A stretch of DNA of 5,659 bases from NCBI GenBank assembly GCA_018969885.1, contig JAGWXN010000219.1, forward strand, positions 1-5,659. Direction: 5' to 3'. Source of the stretch: Betaproteobacteria bacterium. GTDB taxonomy: Bacteria; Pseudomonadota; Gammaproteobacteria; Burkholderiales; Burkholderiaceae. The notes below the pieces were generated by a model. The model saw only the letters and a program-made list of their open reading frames with translations, was not told the origin of the DNA and made no database searches. The position numbers were made by a program, and so were the translations under genes. Every line of letters begins with the position of its first letter. Position 1 is the first letter of the stretch. Shown piece by piece: positions 1 to 5,444 of the stretch.

Positions 1-473
1 CCCTGGGCGGAAGCCTTGCCAACAACGACCCCGCTGCCTGTTACCCGGCGGCAGTGCTCGCGCTGAAGGCTTCCATCCGTACCGACCGCCGCAGCATCGA
101 AGCCGATGAATTCTTCACTGGCATCTACCAGACGGCACTCGAGCCCGAAGAAATCATTGAGTCAGTTCGGTTTGCGCAGCCGCTCGCAGCGGCCTACATC
201 AAGTTTCGGCAACCGGCCTCGCACTATGCGCTGGTTGGCGTGTTCGTCGCGCGATTCGCCGATGGGGTTCGCGTGGCCGTCACCGGCTCGGCAGCGTGTG
301 CCTTTCGGGTGCCGGCGCTCGAACAGGCGCTTTCGGCCAGTTGGTCCGCAGCGGCCGCACGCGGCGTCAAGGTGAGCGCGTCGGATCTCAATGCCGACCT
401 TCATGCATCGGCCGAGTACCGCGCCCATCTTATTCCGGTACTCGCCGCGAAGGCTGTCGTCGCGGCCCGGTAA
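1..473 (+). CDS. FAD-binding subunit (CoxM-like, subunit M) of a molybdenum hydroxylase, 3' part only
   Basis: This is the C-terminal 156 residues of the medium, FAD-binding subunit of a xanthine dehydrogenase / CO dehydrogenase-type molybdenum hydroxylase. The gene enters from the left edge: reading starts at base 3 and ends at TAA 471-473. The visible part opens with the motif LGGSLANNDPAACYPAAV, which is the second FAD-contacting segment of this family. The CO-dehydrogenase flavoprotein C-terminal domain follows, recognisable from the stretches KFRQPASHYALVGVFVA, GVRVAVTGSA and LNADLHASAEYRAHLIPVL. In the family this subunit passes electrons from the 2Fe-2S subunit to FAD within a cytoplasmic S-M-L complex. 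The small 2Fe-2S and large Mo-cofactor subunits are not in the window and should lie upstream. The substrate cannot be told from this subunit; CO, aromatic acids and N-heterocycles are all possible. The reading frame is intact to its stop, so the truncation comes from the window edge and not from mutation. Confidence 0.93.
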   Translation, partial: LGGSLANNDPAACYPAAVLALKASIRTDRRSIEADEFFTGIYQTALEPEEIIESVRFAQPLAAAYIKFRQPASHYALVGVFVARFADGVRVAVTGSAACAFRVPALEQALSASWSAAAARGVKVSASDLNADLHASAEYRAHLIPVLAAKAVVAAR

Positions 474-479
474 GACAGC

Positions 480-1739
480 ATGAGCGCACCCCCCCGCGAC
501 CCGTCTCTGATCGCGGGCTGGGTGCTGGCGTTCCTGCTCTCGTTCGGACCGGCCGTCTCGAATTCGTTTGCGCGCTTCGCCTATGCGCTGGTGCTGCCGG
601 CCATGCGCGATGATCTGCTTCTCAACTATGCCGAGGCGGGATGGCTCAACACCGCCAACGCGGCCGGCTACCTGATTGGCGCATTGCTGACCCGCGTCTG
701 GGTGGCGCGCGCGGGCAACCGTACGCTCTTCATCGCTGGCATGGTGCTGACTTCGTTTGCCGTATTCGCCACTGGCTTGTCGCGCGAGCCGGCAATGCTG
801 AGCCTGATGCGACTCCTGGGTGGCGTAGGCGGAGCCGCCGTTTTCATTTGCGGCGGAACGTTATCGGGAAACGTAATGCCATCGCGGCCTGCCCTCGCCA
901 CCACCACGATCGCCATCTACTTCGCAGGTGGCGGCATCGGGCTGATGCTCTGTGGTGCAGCGATTCCGCTACTTCTCGATGCTTACGGGGCAACCGCCTG
1001 GCCGCTCGCCTGGCAGGCAATGGGCGTCACTGCATTCGTCATGACGGTGGGTTCGGTGTGGGCGGCGCTTCAGATCACTGAGCCCGGATCAGGCGCGGGC
1101 ACAGGCGCGTCGCGGGCGCCGACACAGAACGGCGAGGCCCGAACCCCCTCCTCGCCTCACTCATCAATCGCCCCGCTCCGCCGGGCACTCATCACCTATC
1201 TCTGCTTTGGTCTGGGCTACATCGGCTACATGACTTTCGTGATTGCCTGGATGCGCGAGCACGGCGCACAGACCTTCACCGTGATCACCGCCTGGATGAT
1301 GCTGGGTGCCACCACGCTGCTCGCGCCGGCAATCTGGCGGGGCCCCGTCGAGCGTTGGGCGGGCGGACGCCCGCTGGCGGCCGCCATGGCCACGCTAGCC
1401 TGCGGCGCCGTGCTGCCCCTGCTGCATGCCGCCGCACCCGTCATGATGCTGTCGGCGGCATTGTTTGGCGCAGCCATGTTTTCCATTCCTTCGGCCATTC
1501 AGAGCCTGGTGAAAAAGGGCATCCCGATGCGCGACTGGGGGCATGCCATGGCAGGCTTCACGATTGTGTTCGCCGCAGGCCAGGTGGCGGGCCCGGTCCT
1601 CACGGGTTGGCTGGCTGATCGCTGGGAATCGCTCACGCCAGGACTCGCTCTCTCCGTGGTGACGCTCCTTGCCGGTTCGCTACTCGCCCTCACCCAACAC
1701 GATGTCGATACCCAACAGGATATGCGCCATGCTCGATGA
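480..1739 (+). CDS. YbfB/YjiJ family MFS transporter
   Basis: This is a 419-residue inner-membrane carrier of the major facilitator superfamily. The N-terminal signature NSFARFAYALVLPAMRDDL (about residues 27-45), followed by AEAGWLNTANAAGYLIGALL (51-70), is typical of the YbfB/YjiJ (MFS_4) branch. Hydrophobic stretches fit about twelve membrane segments in two halves: about residues 9-200 and 233-405. Between the halves lies a polar Gly/Ser/Thr/Pro-rich linker (about 201-232), presumably cytoplasmic. Substrates of this branch are mostly unknown. Its place between a molybdenum-hydroxylase subunit and a dienoate hydratase suggests uptake or export of an aromatic or other organic acid, which is inference. 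The ATG lies 6 bp after the preceding stop with only a weak Shine-Dalgarno-like GGTAAG, so translational coupling is likely. The stop codon (1737-1739) lies inside the next gene. Confidence 0.93.
   Translation: MSAPPRDPSLIAGWVLAFLLSFGPAVSNSFARFAYALVLPAMRDDLLLNYAEAGWLNTANAAGYLIGALLTRVWVARAGNRTLFIAGMVLTSFAVFATGLSREPAMLSLMRLLGGVGGAAVFICGGTLSGNVMPSRPALATTTIAIYFAGGGIGLMLCGAAIPLLLDAYGATAWPLAWQAMGVTAFVMTVGSVWAALQITEPGSGAGTGASRAPTQNGEARTPSSPHSSIAPLRRALITYLCFGLGYIGYMTFVIAWMREHGAQTFTVITAWMMLGATTLLAPAIWRGPVERWAGGRPLAAAMATLACGAVLPLLHAAAPVMMLSAALFGAAMFSIPSAIQSLVKKGIPMRDWGHAMAGFTIVFAAGQVAGPVLTGWLADRWESLTPGLALSVVTLLAGSLLALTQHDVDTQQDMRHAR
1717..1720 (+). promoter_or_regulatory. Ribosome binding site for the hydratase
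   Basis: AGGA lies 8 nt before the ATG at 1729, inside the last codons of the transporter gene. It decides the start of the hydratase: the in-frame TTG at 1669 and ATG at 1702 have no comparable purine-rich site upstream. Confidence 0.6.
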
Positions 1740-2520
1740 CCCCGCAATCCGTGAAGCCGCAGCGCTGCTGTTCAACTGCTGGCAATCGCGCAGTACGCTG
1801 CCGCAATTGCCCGAGCACTGTCGCCCGGGCTCGCGCGCCGACGCCTATGCGATTCAACGCGCCATGCTCTCGCTGTCCGGGCGCCGCCTGTTTGGCTGGA
1901 AGATTGCCGCCACCAGCAGCGCCGGGCAAGCGCATATCGGGGTGGACGGTCCGCTCGCCGGCATGCTGCACGACACGCAGGTCATGCCCGAAGGCGTACC
2001 GGTGCCGATCTCGGCCAGCCTGATGAAGGTGGCCGAGCTTGAATTCGCGTTTCGGATGGCCCACCCGCTCCCGGCTCGTGATCAGCCTTATACCGTTTCG
2101 GAGGTGATGGCGGCGGTCGAATCGCTCCATCCAGCGATCGAGGTACCCGACTCGCGCTACACCGATTTCAGTCGGGCGGGGGCCGCACAGCTTATCGCTG
2201 AGAACGCCTGCGCCGATCGCTTCATCCTCGGCGAAGCGAGCCGCGAGAATTGGCGTTCGATCGATCTTGCCGCACACGAGGTTGCGATCACTGTGAGCGA
2301 TCGCGAACCGCTGACCGGCGTCGGCCGCAACGTGCTGGGTGATCCGCGCATCGCGCTCACCTGGATCGCCAACGAACTCCGGGTACATGGCATGGCGCTC
2401 GAGGCCGGCCAGGTGATCACCACCGGCACCTGCGCCATCCCGGTGCCTGTCGCCGCTGGCGTGACCATCGAAGCCGACTACGGCCCCATTGGCCGGATCG
2501 CCGCGCGCTTCGTCAGCTAG
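1729..2520 (+). CDS. 2-keto-4-pentenoate hydratase-like enzyme (fumarylacetoacetase superfamily)
   Basis: This 263-residue cytoplasmic enzyme is close in length to MhpD/BphH/HpcG-type hydratases (about 260). Those enzymes add water to 2-hydroxypenta-2,4-dienoates made by meta-cleavage of aromatic rings; some relatives are 4-oxalocrotonate decarboxylases. Family marks are GWKIAATS (56-63, with the conserved Lys58), then GVDGPLAGML (71-80), and the metal-ligand pair E103-x-E105 in VAELEFAF. The third acidic ligand is E138 in AIEVPDSRY. Further marks are NVLGDPRIALTWIANEL (201-217) and the TTGTC turn (231-235). The three Glu occupy the positions of the Mg/Mn ligands known in E. coli MhpD, so activity is expected. 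Start 1729 was chosen for its AGGA site and because it gives the normal family length. It overlaps the transporter stop by 11 bp, indicating co-transcription. The TAG stop overlaps the 3' end of the convergent ligase gene by 8 bp. Hydratase versus decarboxylase, and the exact substrate, cannot be settled from the sequence. Confidence 0.9.
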   Translation: MLDDPAIREAAALLFNCWQSRSTLPQLPEHCRPGSRADAYAIQRAMLSLSGRRLFGWKIAATSSAGQAHIGVDGPLAGMLHDTQVMPEGVPVPISASLMKVAELEFAFRMAHPLPARDQPYTVSEVMAAVESLHPAIEVPDSRYTDFSRAGAAQLIAENACADRFILGEASRENWRSIDLAAHEVAITVSDREPLTGVGRNVLGDPRIALTWIANELRVHGMALEAGQVITTGTCAIPVPVAAGVTIEADYGPIGRIAARFVS

Positions 2521-4231
2521 CGCCGGCCGCGCGGGCGTTTTCCTGCTCCTGCAACAGCCGCCACATCACTTTGCCCGAACCCGATTTCGGAAGTGCATCA
2601 ACGAACTCGATCACGCGCGGTACCTTGAACGCGGCCATCCGTTCGCGCGACCAGTGCTCGATCTCCTCCGCACCGATTTGTCCCTGGTATTCCGCCCGCA
2701 GCACCACGACCGCCTTGACCGTCTCACCGCGATACGCGTCGCGGGTGCCGATCACGCAGGCTTCCTGGATCGCCGGATGGGCAAAGAGCTGATTTTCGAC
2801 CTCTGCAGGCCATACCTTGAAACCGCTCGCGTTGATCATGCGCTTCAGACGGTCGGCGATATAGAAGTAGCCATCCGCGTCCACCCGACCCAGGTCACCA
2901 CTTCGGAAAAATCGCTTGCCATCGATCTCAATAAACGCCTGCGCGGTGTCCTCTGGTCGCTGCCAGTAGCCCACAAAGAGCTGCGGCCCGTGAATCACGA
3001 TTTCGCCCGTCTCGCCCGGTGGCAACGCCCGCAGGCTGTCGGGGTCGACCACACGCGAATCAACACCGATATAAGGAATCCCCAGGCACTGGCGACGCGC
3101 GGCCTGCGGCGGGTTGCTGTGTGAAGGCGCGGCGGTCTCGGTCAGCCCGTACCCTTCTACATAATCGAGTCCGTAGCGCTCCCGCAGCCGCGCCGCCACC
3201 GCCTCGGGCATGGCGGCGCCCCCGCCACCGATATAGCGCAGGCTTGAAAGATCCAGGGTATCCAGGTGCGGGCTGGCCAGCAGGTCGATCACCATCGTGG
3301 GAATGTTGGTCCAGCCCGTCACCTGGTGTCGCGCGATAAGTCGCCCGGCAAGGTCGCGGTCCCAGCGCGGCATCAGCACCACAGTGGACCCGAGATAAAG
3401 CGTCTGGTGCACACAGAACTGCATGCCAGTGATGTGAAAGGCGGGCACCACGCCCAACATCACATCGCTTGCACTGGTGCCATTCCAGAGCGGGCCGGCC
3501 CGCACGTTATGCCCCAGGCTGCGATGCGTATGCATGCAACCCTTGGGCTTCCCGGTGGTGCCCGAGGTATAGCAGATGGCGGCCAGGTCGTCGGCATGGC
3601 CGCGATAAGCGGCCGGGTTCAGGGCCCGCTCCATCACGGTGGTCCAGCGCACGGCGTGCGACGGAAGCGCCGGATCGGCGTCAAGCCACGGCTGCCAGGC
3701 GGCTGGCGGCTGCTCCGCTTCGTGGATCACAGCGGGCATGGCGTCGCGGTAGCGGGTCACGACAATCTGCCTCAGATGCGCAGCAGGCGGAAGGTGATCA
3801 GCGCTTGCCGCGACGTGGTCGAGCAGATCAGCTGCGACGATCGCCACCCGGGCCCCTGAATCGCCGATGCTGTGCGCGAACTCAGCCGCCTTGGACATGG
3901 GATTTGACGGAACGATGACTGCGCCGGCCCGAAGAATGCCCAGGTAGGCGATCACCAGCTGCGGCGAATTCTGCAGTGCCACCAGCACCCGATCACCATG
4001 CTGCACCCCGGCCTCATGCATCAGCCACCCGGCGAGCTTCTCCACCTCACGGTGGAGTTCTGCATACGGGAAAGGTCGCCCGAAAAAAATCAACGCGGCT
4101 TTCTCGGGATAGCGACGCGCGGTGATATCGAGATTGTCCCAGAGCGTGGTTTCGCAGCGCGGCAGTTGCCAAGGTACGCGCGCGGGCCAGGCGGCGCGAT
4201 GCGCGGCAGGAACCTCAAACAAAGGATGCAT
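2513..4231 (-). CDS. AMP-forming acyl-CoA ligase (long-chain fatty acid-CoA ligase-like, ANL superfamily)
   Basis: This complete 572-residue adenylate-forming enzyme should activate a carboxylic acid with ATP to an acyl-AMP and then to the CoA thioester. The core motifs are all present. The phosphate-binding loop YTSGTTGKPKG is at 221-231 and YGLTETAAP at 361-369. FFRSGDLG contains the ribose-binding Asp446. The hinge and C-domain start DRLKRMINASGFKVWPAEVE spans 460-479, and the catalytic lysine is K554 in PKSGSGK. Length and the INASGFKVWPAEVE form match proteins usually named long-chain fatty acid-CoA ligase, but acid specificity (fatty, aryl-alkyl or aromatic) cannot be read off. The start at 4231 is fixed by a perfect AGGAGG 7 nt upstream; a longer frame from 4294 would add 21 Arg/Ser-rich residues with no family similarity. 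The gene is transcribed alone, divergent from the GrdB-like gene and convergent with the hydratase (8-bp overlap). Confidence 0.93.
   Translation of the reverse strand: MHPLFEVPAAHRAAWPARVPWQLPRCETTLWDNLDITARRYPEKAALIFFGRPFPYAELHREVEKLAGWLMHEAGVQHGDRVLVALQNSPQLVIAYLGILRAGAVIVPSNPMSKAAEFAHSIGDSGARVAIVAADLLDHVAASADHLPPAAHLRQIVVTRYRDAMPAVIHEAEQPPAAWQPWLDADPALPSHAVRWTTVMERALNPAAYRGHADDLAAICYTSGTTGKPKGCMHTHRSLGHNVRAGPLWNGTSASDVMLGVVPAFHITGMQFCVHQTLYLGSTVVLMPRWDRDLAGRLIARHQVTGWTNIPTMVIDLLASPHLDTLDLSSLRYIGGGGAAMPEAVAARLRERYGLDYVEGYGLTETAAPSHSNPPQAARRQCLGIPYIGVDSRVVDPDSLRALPPGETGEIVIHGPQLFVGYWQRPEDTAQAFIEIDGKRFFRSGDLGRVDADGYFYIADRLKRMINASGFKVWPAEVENQLFAHPAIQEACVIGTRDAYRGETVKAVVVLRAEYQGQIGAEEIEHWSRERMAAFKVPRVIEFVDALPKSGSGKVMWRLLQEQENARAAGAS
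2519..2541 (+). terminator. Weak candidate intrinsic terminator after the hydratase
   Basis: A short GC stem can form right at the hydratase stop: AGCGCC (2519-2524) pairs with GGCGTT (2534-2539), including one G-U pair. The loop is 9 nt and the T run is only four bases (2538-2541), two of them in the stem. It lies inside the last codons of the convergent ligase gene. The stem and T run are poor, so Rho-dependent ending is as likely. Confidence 0.25.
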
Positions 4232-4238
4232 GGCAGGA

Positions 4239-4244
4239 CCTCCT
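4239..4244 (-). promoter_or_regulatory. Strong Shine-Dalgarno site of the acyl-CoA ligase
   Basis: On the minus strand AGGAGG lies 7 nt before the ATG at 4231, and this sets the start. It is embedded in a 12-bp near-perfect dyad, CAGGAGGTCCTG (4234-4245), which could fold back on itself only weakly. It is the only consensus ribosome site at any of the five gene starts visible here. Confidence 0.85.
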
Positions 4245-4338
4245 GGTGAGCAACGTCTCATCACACGCCGAAGCGATTCTGCCCGATCCGACACTGGAGC
4301 TGCACCGATGCGCAGGGCGTGCGAAGATCATGGAGTAT

Positions 4339-4367
4339 GCGGTCAGCCCACCTGGGGAATAGACCGC
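4339..4367. promoter_or_regulatory. Inverted repeat, possible operator
   Basis: GCGGTC (4339-4344) and GACCGC (4362-4367) are perfect 6-bp inverted arms, with centres 23 bp apart, in the divergent promoter region. A second small dyad, CCCA-CC-TGGG (4347-4356), lies between them but is not concentric. Two arms about two helix turns apart fit a dimeric regulator site, but 6-bp arms can arise by chance in GC-rich DNA and no regulator gene is in the window. Confidence 0.25.
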
Positions 4368-4438
4368 GGTTCCCGACACGATCGTCCCCTGCCAGTCCGA
4401 TCCGCGAGCATGGGCCCAAAGCGCTCCGTATTGCCACC

Positions 4439-5392
4439 ATGACGACCGACCCTGTTAACCCCGACTTTGAGCCCGACTTTTCACCCGGCTTTTCACCCGA
4501 TTGGGATCAGCCGGTCCGTTATATCGAGCGCACCCATCGCTGGTATCAGACGCTGGGCTACGGCGCGCCGTACCGGTATGCGCACTATCAGGATGTGCCG
4601 TTCACGCCCCTGGCTGCGCCCCTCGCCTCGCTAAGACTCGCGCTCCTCACCACGGCCGCGCCCTACCGCGCCGAATGCGGCGACCAGAGCGTGCGGGCGC
4701 CCTACAACGCAGCGGCCAAATTCTTTGAGGTCTACGCCGGCTCAACCGACGCCAACCACGATCTGCGTGTCTCGCATGTGGCTGTTGATCGCGACAATCT
4801 TGTCGATGACCCGAACCTCTGGTTCCCGCTGCCTGCCCTGCGGCGGGCACGCGACCGGCAACGCATCGGTCATCTCACCGCAAACTTTATCGGCGTGCCC
4901 ACCAACCGCAGCCAGCGACACACCATCGAAACCGATGCGCCGGAGGTATTGAGGCGTCTGCGTGCTGAAGGCGCGCAGGCCGCCGTGCTGGTCGCCAACT
5001 GTCCCATCTGTCATCAGACGCAATCGCTTACCGCCCGCCATCTGGAGGCAAACGGCATTCCGACTGTCGTGATGGGCTGCGCGCGAGATATCGTCGAGCA
5101 TGTGGGCGTGCCAAGATTTCTGTTCAGCGATTTCCCGCTGGGTGCTGCCTGCGGGCGGCCGTTCGATCTGCCTTCGCAGGAAGCCACGCTCGAACTCGCG
5201 TTACGCGTGCTGGAGTCGGCACCCGCAGCGCGCACCACCGTGCAGAACCCGCTACGCTGGTCCGGTTCACCCAACTGGCGACTGCGCTACATGAACCCGG
5301 ATCAACTCTCCGCAGCCGACATCGCTCAGCGGCGCGCAGCGCACGAACAGTCTCGCGCCATCGCGGCCGGGCTACGGCGCGATACCGCCTGA
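4439..5392 (+). CDS. GrdB/PrdB-like reductase family protein with Cys in place of selenocysteine
   Basis: This 317-residue protein resembles the part of glycine/sarcosine/betaine reductase subunit B (and proline reductase PrdB) that carries the active-site selenocysteine. Recognised stretches are the start of the fold LALLTTAAPY (67-76), DDPNLWFPLPALRRA (123-137), TNRSQR (155-160) and AAVLVANCPICHQT (181-194). They are followed by ANGIPTVVMGCARDIVEHVG (204-223) and RFLFSDFPLGAACGRPFD (226-243). In my recalled alignment C188-P-I-C191 takes the place of the U-G-T-C motif of GrdB. The clostridial protein is about 430 residues, and its N-terminal half is absent here. No signal peptide or membrane segment is seen, so it is cytoplasmic. 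Reaction and partners are unknown for these proteobacterial homologues. Start 4439 was chosen because family similarity begins near VRYIERTHRWY (26-36); GTG 4319 would add 40 unrelated residues. No Shine-Dalgarno site precedes 4439. A partial acyl-CoA ligase gene follows after 52 bp. Confidence 0.85.
   Translation: MTTDPVNPDFEPDFSPGFSPDWDQPVRYIERTHRWYQTLGYGAPYRYAHYQDVPFTPLAAPLASLRLALLTTAAPYRAECGDQSVRAPYNAAAKFFEVYAGSTDANHDLRVSHVAVDRDNLVDDPNLWFPLPALRRARDRQRIGHLTANFIGVPTNRSQRHTIETDAPEVLRRLRAEGAQAAVLVANCPICHQTQSLTARHLEANGIPTVVMGCARDIVEHVGVPRFLFSDFPLGAACGRPFDLPSQEATLELALRVLESAPAARTTVQNPLRWSGSPNWRLRYMNPDQLSAADIAQRRAAHEQSRAIAAGLRRDTA
4460..4507 (+). repeat. Four 12-bp tandem units coding P-[DG]-[FW]-x near the N-terminus of the GrdB-like protein
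   Basis: Four consecutive 12-bp units start at 4460, 4472, 4484 and 4496. They encode PDFE, PDFS, PGFS and PDWD (residues 8-23). Units 2 and 3 differ by a single base (GAC/GGC), unit 1 is close, and unit 4 is more diverged. The repeat keeps frame and lies before the conserved domain. Confidence 0.75.
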
Positions 5393-5444
5393 ACCCAAGC
5401 CTGCTATCTGGCCAACGTCCCTCTACATCCCCCTCGCCGCCACC
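5393..5444 (+). other. Short C-rich, G-poor spacer between the GrdB-like gene and the second ligase
   Basis: This 52-bp gap has no hairpin terminator and no promoter that I can see, which supports co-transcription of the two genes. From about 5411 it is strongly C-rich and poor in G and ends in GCCGCCACC just before the ATG. No Shine-Dalgarno site is present. Confidence 0.5.

Larger units (their letters stand above)
4232..4438. other. Divergent intergenic region between the acyl-CoA ligase and the GrdB-like gene
   Basis: This 207-bp stretch separates two outward-facing genes and must hold the promoters of both. I see no convincing sigma-70 -35/-10 pair on either strand. The clearest structure is an inverted repeat at 4339-4367, listed separately. 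The open frames that cross the region (from GTG 4319 rightward and ATG 4294 leftward) look like upstream extensions of the flanking genes: they are rich in Arg and Ser and lack family similarity. Confidence 0.6.

Noticed and set aside
1669..1728. Longer hydratase starts at TTG 1669 or ATG 1702
   Set aside because: Neither has a ribosome site, both deepen the overlap with the transporter, and the added residues have no family similarity. ATG 1729 has AGGA 8 nt upstream and gives the normal length.
1690..2388. 232-codon open frame on the minus strand opposite the hydratase
   Set aside because: It is the antisense shadow of a GC-rich gene; the translation is Arg/Gly/His-rich with no recognisable domain, while the plus strand encodes a clear enzyme.
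2489..3859. Long plus-strand open frames (2489-3124, 3266-3859, 3469-3918) opposite the ligase
   Set aside because: They are shadows of the well-supported minus-strand ligase: composition is Arg/His/Pro-rich, no domain is recognised, and conserved ligase motifs lie directly opposite.
4232..4294. 21-residue N-terminal extension of the minus-strand ligase from ATG 4294
   Set aside because: The perfect AGGAGG lies just upstream of ATG 4231, within the would-be extension, and the extra residues are Arg/Ser-rich with no resemblance to ligases.
4319..4438. 40-residue N-terminal extension of the GrdB-like protein from GTG 4319
   Set aside because: The extension is Arg/Ser/Pro-rich intergenic-type sequence without family similarity, and no ribosome site supports GTG 4319 or ATG 4337 (the GGAG is too close to the latter).
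5014..5023. Possible selenocysteine insertion in the GrdB-like gene
   Set aside because: No in-frame TGA occurs at the active site: C188 and C191 are ordinary TGT codons, so no SECIS-type element is called for.
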